A stretch of 64,000 nucleotides of DNA, taken from CAMLIZ01 sp036231905. GTDB taxonomy: Bacteria > Pseudomonadota > Gammaproteobacteria > Burkholderiales > Burkholderiaceae_C. The stretch lies in contig NZ_JAZARE010000005.1 of assembly GCF_036231905.1 (NCBI RefSeq), positions 186,001-250,000 of the forward strand, given 5' to 3'. The position numbers and the translations under genes were made by a program. Below are positions 48,232 to 57,800 of this stretch, piece by piece (position 1 is the stretch's first letter; the number at the start of each line of letters is the position of its first letter). Under the pieces are notes generated by a model. The model did no database searches. It saw only the letters and a list, made by a program, of their open reading frames with translations, and had not been told where the DNA came from.

Positions 48232-49710
48232 ATGCGCCCTGTTCTCCTGAAGCCGCTTGCCGCCGCCGCGCTGCTGCTCGCGCTCGGCGCCCTGCCCGCC
48301 GCCGCGCAGACCGCGGCCGATGACGCCATGAAGGCTGCGGCGCAAAAGGCGATCGCCAGCAACCCGGAAGTCAGCGCCCGGCTGAACCAGCTGCGCGCCG
48401 CGGTGGACGCGATGGACATCGCGCGCGCCGGCCTGCGCCCCCAGGTGAACCTGGAAGCCTCCGTGGGCCGCGACCGCGACCGCATCACCAGCCGCAACCC
48501 CGCCGTGCAGGGCATGGAGCGCAACGGCGCTGCGCTGAGCCTGAACCAATTGCTGTGGGACGGCGGCGCGCTGCAGCACGAACTGCGGCGCCTGGGCCAC
48601 GACAAGCTGGCGCGCTACTTCGAGCTGCTGGACGTGACCGAACAAACCGCGCTGGAGGCCGCCCGCGCCTACCAGGACGTGCAGCGCTTCCGCCGCCTGG
48701 TGGAGCTGGCCGAAGACAACTACGTGCAGCACCGCTACACGCTGGGGCAGATCCAGTCGCGCTACAAGGCCGGCGTGGGCCGTGGCGTGGACAACGAACA
48801 GGTGGTCGCCCGCCTGGCGCTGGCCGAATCCAACCTCACCACCGAGGTGGCCAACCTGCACGACGTGACCGCCCGGTATGCCCGCATCGTGGGCGAAGCG
48901 CCGCCGCCCAAGCTGCCCGCGGTGCCGTCCATGGCCGGCGCCCTGCCCGCCAGCCCCGGCGAAGCCATGGCCACGGCCCTGCGTGGCAACGCCGCCATCA
49001 ACGCCGCCATCGAGAACCTGCGTGCCGCCCGCGAGCTGGCCAGCGAGCGCCGCAGCGCCCTGCAGCCGCGGGTGGAAGCCCGCCTGCGCGGCGGCGGTGG
49101 CCACAACTTCGACGGCGTGGCCGACCAGCGCTACGACACCACCGCCCAGGTGGTGCTCAACTGGAGCCTCTACGACGGCGGCGCCAACCAGGCCCGCATC
49201 CGCCAGCAGGCCCGCCTGGTGGACCAGGCCGCCGACCAGCGCGACAAGGCCTGCCGCGACGTGCGCCAGAACGCGGCCATCGCCTACAACGACACCCGCA
49301 AGCTCGCCGAGCAGGTGGAAGCGCTGGACCGCAACGCGCTGGCCATCCAGAAGGCACGCGACGCCTACCGCCAGCAGTTCGACATCGGCCAGCGCAGCCT
49401 GCTGGACCTGCTGAACGCCGAGAACGAGCTCTACACCGCGCGCCGCGCGCACGCCAACGCGCTGGCCGACCTGGAAGTAGCGCGCCTGCGCACCCTGGCC
49501 ACCATGCAGCGCCTGACGGCCCAGCTGGGCCTGGCGCGCCTGGACGTGGGCCCCGAGCTGGACGACGCCGCCGGCTGGGACGCTGGCGCCGACGTGCCGG
49601 CGCGCTGCCCGGTGCTGCTGACCGAAGTGCAGACCACGCCGCGCAGCGAACTCGACGCGCGTGCGCAGAGCCTGGTGAAGAGCGCGCCTGCGCCCACGCC
49701 GGCAAAGTAG
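48232..49710 (+). CDS. lapE: TolC-family outer-membrane pore of the adhesin secretion system (LapE-like)
   Basis: This is a 492-residue outer-membrane efflux protein. A signal peptide (LLKPLAAAALLLALGALPAAAQ) is followed by two homologous OEP halves. AIASNPEVSARLNQLRAAVDAM and ARAGLRPQVNLEASVGRDRD open the first, and AALRGNAAINAAIENLRAARE with YDGGANQARIRQQARLV the second. ARDAYRQQFDIGQRSLLDLLNAENELYTARRA is the TolC type I secretion signature region. It completes the LapB-LapC-TolC channel. The frame extends upstream, but the ATG at 48232 fits the signal peptide and has a GGAAGC tract before it. Confidence 0.93.
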   Translation: MRPVLLKPLAAAALLLALGALPAAAQTAADDAMKAAAQKAIASNPEVSARLNQLRAAVDAMDIARAGLRPQVNLEASVGRDRDRITSRNPAVQGMERNGAALSLNQLLWDGGALQHELRRLGHDKLARYFELLDVTEQTALEAARAYQDVQRFRRLVELAEDNYVQHRYTLGQIQSRYKAGVGRGVDNEQVVARLALAESNLTTEVANLHDVTARYARIVGEAPPPKLPAVPSMAGALPASPGEAMATALRGNAAINAAIENLRAARELASERRSALQPRVEARLRGGGGHNFDGVADQRYDTTAQVVLNWSLYDGGANQARIRQQARLVDQAADQRDKACRDVRQNAAIAYNDTRKLAEQVEALDRNALAIQKARDAYRQQFDIGQRSLLDLLNAENELYTARRAHANALADLEVARLRTLATMQRLTAQLGLARLDVGPELDDAAGWDAGADVPARCPVLLTEVQTTPRSELDARAQSLVKSAPAPTPAK

Positions 49711-49756
49711 CCCGCGTCCCGTGCGGGATGCTTGCCGCGCCTATCGGCCGGCGGGC

Positions 49757-50131
49757 TCAGCCGCCCGGTGCGTGGCAGACCGCCTCGATGTTGTGCCCGT
49801 CCGGCCCGATCACGAAAGCCGCGTAGTAGTTGGCGTGGTAATGCGGGCGCACGCCGGGCGCGCCATGGTCCTTGGCACCGGCCTCCAGCGCCGCGCGATG
49901 GAAGGCATCCACCTGCTCGCGCCGCTCGGCCACGAACGCGATGTGCAGATGCGCCGGTTTCTCGTCGGTCTGGAACAGGCACAGGGACACCTTGCCCTCG
50001 GGGTGGCTCAACTCGCACCCGTTCGGCGGCCACTCCGTCACCGCAGTGATGCCCAGAGGTTCGAGGGCCTTGAGGTAAAACGCCTTGCTCGCGGGGTAGT
50101 CGCTGACGCCGAACTTGACGTGATCGAACAT
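49757..50131 (-). CDS. VOC-family (glyoxalase/dioxygenase fold) protein
   Basis: This 124-residue single-domain protein shows the vicinal-oxygen-chelate pattern. FDHVKFGVSDYPASKAFYLKAL is the first beta-alpha-beta unit with its metal-site histidine. HLHIAFVAERREQVDAFH and a late HYHANYYAAFVIGPDGHNIEAV complete the second half with metal-ligand His and Glu. The substrate is unknown; members include glyoxalases and thiol transferases. AGGAGAGC precedes the ATG. It is divergent from an AhpD-like gene, and the two may form a small stress unit. Confidence 0.88.
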   Translation of the reverse strand: MFDHVKFGVSDYPASKAFYLKALEPLGITAVTEWPPNGCELSHPEGKVSLCLFQTDEKPAHLHIAFVAERREQVDAFHRAALEAGAKDHGAPGVRPHYHANYYAAFVIGPDGHNIEAVCHAPGG

Positions 50132-50312
50132 GAGCTCTCCTGATGGTGCGGGCCCGCGTGTGGCCCGGGTGTCGTGGCCGGCAGTGTAGGTTTGCCGCAG
50201 TAGGCCCAAGGTTCGTGCGCCTTCGATGTCACAACCGGCGGGCCCGCTTCGTCTTGAACAGGAAGGCCAGCGAATCCGCCGGCCGTCATCAATCCAACGA
50301 AGGACACGACCC

Positions 50313-50792
50313 ATGAGCACGCTCCATCCCCGCCTGGACTACTCCCGCCTGTCGGCCGACCTCTTCAAGAAGTACCTCGACTTCGCCATGGCGTTCCGCA
50401 TGGACGAGACGCTGGCCCTGCTGGTGGACATCCGCGCCTCTCAACTCAACGGCTGTGCGTTCTGCCTGGACATGCACGTCAAGCAGGCGCGCTTGCACGG
50501 CGAGCGCGAACTGCGGCTGCACCACGTGGCCATCTGGCGCGAGTCGCCGCTGTTCACGCCGAAGGAACGCGCCGCACTGGCGTGGACCGAGGCGCTCACG
50601 CGCATCGAGCCCACGGGCATATCGGACGCAGCCTATGCCGAAGCCCGCGAGCACTTCTCCGAGGAAGAGCTGTCGGAGCTGACCTTCCGCGTGGTGGCCA
50701 TCAACGGCTGGAACCGATTGAACGTGGCCTTCCGCAACCCGCCCGGCTCCAAGGACAAGATGCTCGGGCTGGACAAGGCGGGCTTGAGCTGA
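50313..50792 (+). CDS. Carboxymuconolactone decarboxylase family protein (AhpD-like)
   Basis: This 159-residue helical protein has the AhpD-type redox motif CAFC followed by LDMH (residues about 49-56), seen in alkylhydroperoxidase-like members of this family rather than in true decarboxylases. AALAWTEALTRI and ELTFRVVAINGWNRLNVAFR are also family blocks. It probably has thiol-dependent peroxidase or reductase activity. AAGGACAC stands before the ATG. It is followed by a convergent SRPBCC gene 21 nt away. Confidence 0.9.
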   Translation: MSTLHPRLDYSRLSADLFKKYLDFAMAFRMDETLALLVDIRASQLNGCAFCLDMHVKQARLHGERELRLHHVAIWRESPLFTPKERAALAWTEALTRIEPTGISDAAYAEAREHFSEEELSELTFRVVAINGWNRLNVAFRNPPGSKDKMLGLDKAGLS

Positions 50793-50813
50793 CGCGCCGC
50801 GCGCGGCCAGAGG

Positions 50814-51269
50814 CTAGTGCCAGTTGCCGATGCGCAGGTCGTGCGGCGCCGGCCGGCCCTGGCCGGTTTCCAGCAGGTCGCGCAGGCTAAGCAGGAAGGT
50901 GGCCCACTTGGTGCTGCAGTGCGCGGTGAACTCCACCTCCTCGCGCCATTGGCGATGGGCGAACATCACCACGGTGTGTTCGTCCTGCCGCGAGAGCAAG
51001 AACTCGATGTCGGTGCCCACCCATTCGGCCGGCCCGCCCTTGACGCGCCAGCGCACCTTCTCGTTGCGCACCTGCTCCAGCACCTCCATGTCGAAGCCGC
51101 CGATCTCGGCGCCGGTCTCGAGGAAGAAGCGGAAGCTGATGGTGCCACCCACCTCCGGGCGGCCGGTGGTGGTGGTGGTCCACCAGCCGGCCAGGCCGGT
51201 GATGGTTGACAGCGCTTCATAAACGGCTGAAACGGGCGCCTTGATGCCTACCCTGTGCACGATGTCCAC
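50814..51269 (-). CDS. SRPBCC (START/AHSA1-like) domain protein
   Basis: This 151-residue protein has the hydrophobic-ligand-binding SRPBCC fold. DIVHRVGIKAPVSAVYEALS with GLAGWWTTTT at the start and STKWATFLLSLRDLLETGQG as the long C-terminal helix are typical of the AHSA1-like branch. The GTG at 51269 is chosen because GGAG lies 9 nt upstream and family members begin there. Its ligand or enzymatic role is unknown. Confidence 0.85.
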   Translation of the reverse strand: MDIVHRVGIKAPVSAVYEALSTITGLAGWWTTTTTGRPEVGGTISFRFFLETGAEIGGFDMEVLEQVRNEKVRWRVKGGPAEWVGTDIEFLLSRQDEHTVVMFAHRQWREEVEFTAHCSTKWATFLLSLRDLLETGQGRPAPHDLRIGNWH

Positions 51270-51391
51270 GATGCTGATCTCCGATTGATTGCGTTGAAGG
51301 CGGCGCGCCTGGCGGCAGCACCGTGCAGGCAATCTATGCGGGAGGGCTCAGCGAGCGTGAGTAACAAGATCGTCGCGAATCGCCGGCGGCC

Positions 51392-52375
51392 TCACGCGCC
51401 CAGGCCACGCGCCGCGCTCGGCGGGTGGCCGATCACGCGCTTGAAGGCCCGGCTGAACGAGGCTTCGGAGTCATAACCCAGGCGGTCGGCCGCCACCGAA
51501 ATGCGCATGCCCTCCTGGCCGATCCAGCGCCTGGCCTGGAACATCTTCACCTTGGCCACGTACTTCGCCGGGCTCTCGCCGACCGTGCGGGTGAAGGCCT
51601 CGGTGAAGCTGGAGCGTGATGCACCCATCAGCTCGGCCAGCATGGGCACCGTCCAGTCGCGTTCCGGCTCGGCATGCACCGCGGCGATCACCTTGCCGAT
51701 GCGTGGGCAGCGCACAGCGGCGATCCAGCCGGTCGCGTCGCTGCAGGCGCACTCCACCCAGGCGCGGATGATGCTGGCGGCCAGCACGTCGGCCAGGCGC
51801 GCGAGGATGCCGCAGGCGCCGATGCGGTCCAGCGACACCTCGCGCTCCATCGCCTCCAGCAGCACCGGCACGCTGGGGTCGCGCTGGGCCAGGTCACCCG
51901 CACGCATCACCTCCGGCATCATCGCCAGCAGCGGGTGCAACGGGTCCACGTTGAAGCGCAATGCACCGCAGAACATCACGTGGCTGGCGGCCGCCTCGCT
52001 GCCCGTGGCGCCGTCCACCAGGTAGATGTTGTCCGACACCGCCACCCGCGCAAGCGAGTCGATGTCCACCGTCGGCACGTCGGGCGAGCTGGCCACCACA
52101 TGGAAGCTGCCGCGCGGCAGCAGCACCGCGTCGCCAGGGTTCAGCTGCATCCACTCGGTGGAGGGTGTGCGCAGCCAGCTCTGCCCGCGGCCCACGAAGT
52201 GGAAACGCGCCGCACGCTGCGATGGAAACGCCACGCCCCAGGGGCTGCGCAGCAGGCAGCGGCCGTACTCCACGCCATCCAGGCGCAGGCCCAGCAGGAT
52301 CTCGGTCAAGGTGTCGCGGGCGTCGGGGTCGCTGCGCACGGCATAGGGGGAAGGCTCGGACAAACGGTCAAGCAT
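51392..52375 (-). CDS. AraC-family transcriptional regulator with cupin N-terminus
   Basis: This protein of about 327 residues has a Cupin_6-type sensing domain (about 20-200; LNPGDAVLLPRGSFHVV) and a C-terminal double helix-turn-helix. The latter has ELMGASRSSFTEAFTRTVGE and ADRLGYDSEASFSRAFKRVIG followed by PPSAAR. The start is uncertain: the ATG at 52375 gives the family-typical MLDRLSEPSPYAVR opening, but no Shine-Dalgarno is evident, and the frame continues upstream. It is divergent from an MFS exporter and oxidoreductase pair, which it very likely regulates, as in many such pairs. Confidence 0.9.
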   Translation of the reverse strand: MLDRLSEPSPYAVRSDPDARDTLTEILLGLRLDGVEYGRCLLRSPWGVAFPSQRAARFHFVGRGQSWLRTPSTEWMQLNPGDAVLLPRGSFHVVASSPDVPTVDIDSLARVAVSDNIYLVDGATGSEAAASHVMFCGALRFNVDPLHPLLAMMPEVMRAGDLAQRDPSVPVLLEAMEREVSLDRIGACGILARLADVLAASIIRAWVECACSDATGWIAAVRCPRIGKVIAAVHAEPERDWTVPMLAELMGASRSSFTEAFTRTVGESPAKYVAKVKMFQARRWIGQEGMRISVAADRLGYDSEASFSRAFKRVIGHPPSAARGLGA

Positions 52376-52456
52376 TTCGGCTGTATCGGCATGGAAGCGC
52401 CGGGATCGTATGCCTAAGCTGACATCCCTGTTCACCACGTTGGATCGCCACGCCCG

Positions 52457-53692
52457 ATGTCTTCTCCTTCCTGCTCCACCTGCCTCGATGCCGCGGCCAA
52501 CACGTCGCCGCTACCGCCCCGTGACGCGGCGCACCCGCACGCCGGCGCGCGCTGGCCGGCGGTCGCTTCACTCGCGTTGGGTGTCTTCGGGCTGGTGACG
52601 GCGGAGTTCCTGCCGGCCAGCCTGCTCACGCCCATGGCGCGCGACCTCGGCATCAGCGACGGCGCAGCCGGGCAGGCGGTGACCGCCACCGCGCTGGTCG
52701 GCGCGATCGCCGCACCGTCCATCCCCCTGCTCACGCGCAACCTCGACCGCAAGGCGGTGGTGCTGGCGCTCACCCTGCTGCTGGTGGTGAGCAATGCGAT
52801 GGCCGCCACCGCACACAGATTGCCCGTGCTACTGGCGGCGCGCGTGTTGCTGGGCGTGGCGCTGGGCGGCTTCTGGTCGATGGCCGCGGCGCTGACCATG
52901 CGCCTGGTGCCCGGGCCGCTGTTCGCGCGCGCGATGTCGGTCATCCTCACCGGCGTGTCCTTTGCGACGGTATGCGCGGCACCGCTGGGCGCCACGATGG
53001 GTGACCTGTGGGGCTGGCGCAGCGCCTTCGTCGCCGCGGGTGTGCTCAGCGTGCTTACGCTCGTGGCGCAGTGGCTGGCCATGCCACCGCTGCCGCCGCG
53101 CGACCTGCCCAACCTGCGTGCGCTGGGCGTGCTGCTGGCACGGGCCGACGTGCGCGTGGCGTTGCTCGCCGTGCTGCTGGTCATCTCCGGCCACTTCGCC
53201 GGCTTCACCTACATCCGGCCGCTGATGGAAGACGTGACCCACCTGTCGGTGGCCGCCATCTCCGCCATCCTGCTCGGTTATGGCATCGGCGGCTTCTTCG
53301 GCAACGTCGCGGGCGGCTTCGTGGCCGAGCGCAGCGAGCGCCTGGCGGTGGTGCTGGGCGGTGCCATGATCGCCGCGCTTGCGGTTGCGTTGTTGGTGGC
53401 CGGCCGCTCGCCCTGGGTGACTGCCGCCGCGGTGCCGCTGTGGGGCTTTGCCTTCGGCGCTTTCCCGGTCGGATTCCAGACCTGGATCACCCGGGCCGCG
53501 CCCGACCAGGCGGAAGGCGCCGGCGGCCTGCTGGTGGCGGCCTTCCAGATCGCCATCGCCAGCGGCGCCATCGGGGGCGGCCTGCTGGTGGACCACGTCG
53601 GCGCGCTCGGCGGCCCGGCGTTCGCCGCCACTGCGCTCACGCTGGGCACGCTGCTGACCTTGCGCTACGGGCCGCGCCGTGCGCGCGCCTGA
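52457..53692 (+). CDS. MFS transporter (DHA1-type, AraJ/NepI-like)
   Basis: This 411-residue protein has about 12 membrane segments. After a hydrophilic leader, ALGVFGLVTAEFLPASLLTPMARDLGISDGAAGQ is the typical first loop of the sugar-efflux/NepI-type branch. ARVLLGVALGGFWSMAAALTMRLV is the antiporter-like motif region, and GFQTWITRAAPDQAEGAGGL lies near the end. It probably exports a small metabolite or drug. It forms a unit with the oxidoreductase 29 nt downstream and is divergent from the AraC regulator. Confidence 0.92.
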   Translation: MSSPSCSTCLDAAANTSPLPPRDAAHPHAGARWPAVASLALGVFGLVTAEFLPASLLTPMARDLGISDGAAGQAVTATALVGAIAAPSIPLLTRNLDRKAVVLALTLLLVVSNAMAATAHRLPVLLAARVLLGVALGGFWSMAAALTMRLVPGPLFARAMSVILTGVSFATVCAAPLGATMGDLWGWRSAFVAAGVLSVLTLVAQWLAMPPLPPRDLPNLRALGVLLARADVRVALLAVLLVISGHFAGFTYIRPLMEDVTHLSVAAISAILLGYGIGGFFGNVAGGFVAERSERLAVVLGGAMIAALAVALLVAGRSPWVTAAAVPLWGFAFGAFPVGFQTWITRAAPDQAEGAGGLLVAAFQIAIASGAIGGGLLVDHVGALGGPAFAATALTLGTLLTLRYGPRRARA

Positions 53693-53721
53693 ATCGCTTC
53701 ATTCCATCAAGAGAGACTCCA

Positions 53722-54762
53722 ATGACTGCCAACCCCCCACTCAACCGCCGCATGGTGCTCGCCGCCCGGCCGCGCGGGCTGCCGACGCCGCACGACTTCA
53801 AGCTCCTGACCGAGCCCGTAGCCGAACCGCAGGACGGCCAGGTGCTGCTGCGCACGCTGTACCTCTCGCTCGACCCGTACATGCGCAACCTGATGGACGA
53901 AGTGGGGCCCGGCTACGCGCCCCCGGTTGCCCTGGGCGCCACCATGGTTGGCGGCACGGTGAGCCGCGTGGTGGCCTCACGGCACCCGAAGTTCGCCGCT
54001 GGCGAGCTGGTGCTGGCGCAGGCCGGCTGGCAGGACTACGCGCTGTCGAACGGCAGCGACCTGCAGATGCTGGGCGACATGCCGCAGCCCTCGCTCGCGC
54101 TCGGTGGGCTCGGCATGCCAGGGTTCACCGCGTATGTGGGCCTGCTCGACATCGGCCAGCCCAAGCCGGGAGAGACGGTGGTCGTGGCCGCCGCCACCGG
54201 CGCGGTGGGCGCCGTGGTCGGCCAGATCGCCAGGCTCAAGGGCGCGCGCGTGGTCGGCATCGCAGGCGGCGCGGACAAATGCCGCCATGCGGTGGAGGTG
54301 CTGGGCTTCGACGCCTGCATCGACCGCCGCGAGGGCCACCTCGCCGAGCACCTGGCCGCCGCCTGCCCCGACGGCATCGACGTGTACTTCGAGAACGTCG
54401 GCGGCGAGGTGCTCGACGCGGTGCTGCCGCTGCTCACCCTGGGCGCGCGCGTGCCGGTGTGCGGCTTCATCGCGCACTACAACGACGCCACGCCACCGGC
54501 CGGCCCTGACCGCCTGCCGCCGCTGCTGGCCACCGTGCTGCAGAAGCGCATCCGCATGCAAGGTTTCATCATCCTGGACCACTATGGCGAGCGCTTCGAA
54601 TCGTTCCAACGCGAGATGCGCGCGTGGGTGGCAGCCGGGCAGGTGAAGCTGCGTGAAGAAGTCGTCGATGGCCTGGAGCAGGCGCCGCAGGCCTTGGCCG
54701 GCTTGCTGCAGGGGCGCAATTTCGGGAAGGTGGTGGTGAAGGTGCACGACGAACGGGGGTGA
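53722..54762 (+). CDS. NADP-dependent oxidoreductase (MDR family, CurA/prostaglandin-reductase-like)
   Basis: This 346-residue zinc-free medium-chain reductase probably reduces an alpha,beta-unsaturated ketone or aldehyde with NADPH. YLSLDPYMRNLMDE is the family signature in the first domain. The cofactor fold has VVVAAATGAVGAVVGQIARLKG followed by VVGIAGGADKC, and YFENVGGEVLDAVLP is the late substrate-domain block. GAGAGACTCC precedes the ATG. With the MFS exporter and AraC regulator it looks like an inducible detoxification unit. Confidence 0.93.
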   Translation: MTANPPLNRRMVLAARPRGLPTPHDFKLLTEPVAEPQDGQVLLRTLYLSLDPYMRNLMDEVGPGYAPPVALGATMVGGTVSRVVASRHPKFAAGELVLAQAGWQDYALSNGSDLQMLGDMPQPSLALGGLGMPGFTAYVGLLDIGQPKPGETVVVAAATGAVGAVVGQIARLKGARVVGIAGGADKCRHAVEVLGFDACIDRREGHLAEHLAAACPDGIDVYFENVGGEVLDAVLPLLTLGARVPVCGFIAHYNDATPPAGPDRLPPLLATVLQKRIRMQGFIILDHYGERFESFQREMRAWVAAGQVKLREEVVDGLEQAPQALAGLLQGRNFGKVVVKVHDERG

Positions 54763-54837
54763 GCTGCGACGCAGGGGCGGAGCTTCTTGCCCGACGCAGT
54801 CCCCCCGGTAGGGGAGCATCGCAAAGCTCGCGCCACG

Positions 54838-57800
54838 CTACCGCGCGCGCACCTTTCCGAGCAGGAACGCGTTGAACGGATTGCGGTGCAAGAAGCTTTC
54901 GCGATACGCCGGCGGTACATGGTCCGTGGCGGTGCGGAAGATCCAGTCTGCAGCGTGGTGCGCAATCGTGCGGGCGAGCGCGGCGTCGCGCTGTTCGAGC
55001 ACCTCGATCAGCGCGCGCCAGACCACGCCGCGGTAGACCAGGCCAGGGCAAAAGTCGGCCATCAGCCGCCAACTGTCCCTGGCCAGCCACACGGCCTGCG
55101 ACGTGTCCCCGAGCTTGGCCAGGCGCTGCGCCAGCAGGGCCTGAAAGACAAGCTGCTGGCCTTGCATGCCGCTGGCGGACGCGAACTCCACGCCCTGCCG
55201 CGCCGCCGCCACGGCGGTCTCGTCCTGCCCGTGGCGGGCCAGGATCCGCCAGGCGGTGAGCCGGGTTCTACCCGCCCAATGGCTCAGGGCCTCGGCCGCC
55301 GCGTCAAGCGCCTGGCGGCAGGCTTCGTCGAGCTGTGCACCCGGCTGCGGGACCTGAGCACCGACCTCCTTCCAGAAGAGGGCCATGTAGGAACCGGCCG
55401 GTGCTTGTGCCTGTGACAGCAGTTGACGCGCCCGGGTGGGTTGTCCCAGGTCGCAGAAGGCAAAGGCCAGCGGGAGGCGCACCTCCTCCATCTCCGCCGG
55501 GCCAGCCGCCGGATCGGAAAGAACCCGCTCGCCGAGCATCAACGACGAGGCGTAGTGGCCCAGCGTCCTGTCGATGACTTGAAGGCGGATGGTGAAGGAC
55601 CTCAGGACCATCGAGTCTTCAGGGATGTCGTGCAGCAGTTGCCTTCCCTCGACGATCGCATCCCGTCCCTCCCGGGCCCTCCCCGTGAAGATGAGCGCGG
55701 TTGCGCGTGTCATGAGCAGGTTGGGCAGCGCGTGGCTGGCGCCGGTGGTGCGCGCGATGTCGATGGCTCGCTGCCATTGATCGAGCGCCTGTGCCAGGCT
55801 TCCTCCGTCCTGCAGCACTTTGGCCATCGCATCCGCATAGACGATCTGCTGCTTCGTGGAGCCGTGCTCGTTCACCCAGCGCTCGATGGGCCGCAGCATC
55901 TCCAGGGCCTCCCCCGCCTGGCATCGCTCGCACAGCAGCTGGGCCAGCAGGGCGCGTGCACCCAGTTCGCAGGCGCGATCGCGGGCGGCGAGTGCAGCAG
56001 CAAGCGCTTCTCGACAGGTCTCGGTCGCACGGTCGTACTCGCAGCGCTGCTCCAGCAACGAGGCCAGGCAGCGCAGGGTCATCGCGCGCTGGCGATCGCT
56101 GGATGCGCTACGCGTCGCCTGCTCGACCAGGCGCTGAACGTTGTCGAACGCGCTGGCCATCATGGCCGGGGAGACCAGCTCGTCGATCAAGCAACACTGG
56201 GCGTCTGCGTCACCGGCCCGTCCATAGATCGCTTGCGCCTGGTCCAGGTAGTCGATGCCCTCCCGCAGGCGCAGTGCACGCAGTGCCTGCCGGCCCGCTT
56301 CGGCCAGGTGCGGCGCCGCGCGAAGCTCTTCGCCAGCGCCCAGCCAGTGCGCGGCCAGTCGAGCAGGCGCGACACCGCACTCGCGCGCCATCAGCTCGGC
56401 GATGCGCCGGTGCAGCGCCCGGGCGATGGGCTGCGGCACCGATGCGCGCGCGGCCTCGAAGATCAGGTCGTGTGCGAAGGCACCGTCGCGCAGGACCTGG
56501 GCCGATTCGAGTTCGGTCCACGCGTCGGCGAGGTCCAGCGGATTGACGTCGAGCACCTGTGCCGCCAGCGTGACCGAAAAGTCTTGACCTGCCACGGCCG
56601 CACAGCGCGCCAGGCGCACTGCGTCCCGCGAGAGCAGGCCAATGCGCCGCTCGATCAACCGCAGAGCGCTCCCGCTTGGCGGAAGCCGCGCCAGCATGCC
56701 CACCGCCCTCGCGCCACCGCGATCTGGCTCGCGCTGCAACAGCCACGCCTTGAGCGTTTCCAGCAGGAACAACGGGTTGCCGCCGCTGCGCTCGTGCAGT
56801 GCATGAGCCAAGTCCGTTGCGTCAACGGCATCCAGTGCGCCGACGCCGGCAAGCCCCAGCGAGTCGAGCAACTCGGCCACCTGTGCCCTGGTCAGAGGCT
56901 GAAGCACGAGGGGCTCGGCACGAAGTCGGGTGGTCAGCGTGGCGACCAGCGCCTGCGCCGCCGGCCCGATCTCCGCGCCGCGGAAGGCGGCCAACCAGCG
57001 CACACCGGGAACACCGGCCAGATGTTGCGCCATCTCGAGGCTGGCGGTGTCGGCGAAGTGCAGATCGTCGAGCGCCACGGCCTCCAACCCGGCCACCACC
57101 GCGTCGCGCAAGGTGGATTCGAGTGCGCCGACGAAGCGCGCCTGCGCGCCGCCATCGTTGGCGCCGGTCAGCGTGCGTTGGGGCAACTCCGGCAACAAGC
57201 GCGCGAGTTCCGTTTGCACGCCGTCGGCCAGTGCCTCGGTGCGGGTCGCGAGCAAGCTGCGCAGCAGGCGGCCGAGCAGGGCATAGGGCACCTGTTCGTC
57301 ACCAGGACGTGCCGACGCTTGCAGCGCACGGCCGGGTGCCGAAGCGTGAGCCCGCAGCAGATCGTCCACGAGGCGTGTCTTGCCCATGCCGGCTTCACCG
57401 ACGATGACCACCGCATCGCCGCGCTCCCAGGCGGCCTGCAACACGGCCCACTCGGCATCGCGGCCCACAAGCCGCGGCGGGCGCAGCACCGAAACGGGCA
57501 CGACGCGACGGGGCGTCAGCTCTGCCAGCGCTTGCGAGCGCTCGATCTGCGCCAGCAGGGCTAGCGTTTCGGTCGAAGGCGTGGCGCCGACCTCGTCCTT
57601 GAGCACTCGCTCGCAGTGGTCAAAGGCGAGCAGCGCCGCTGCCCGGTCCCCTCGCAGGTAATGCAGCCGCATCAGCCGCCGGTGCGCATGCTCTTGCAGC
57701 GGCTCCAGGGCCAACAGACGTTCGGCGCAGGCGATGGCTTCGGCCAGGCGGCCTTGCCGTTCCAGCAAAGAGGCTTCGCCAGCCAAGCGCTCGCGCCGCA

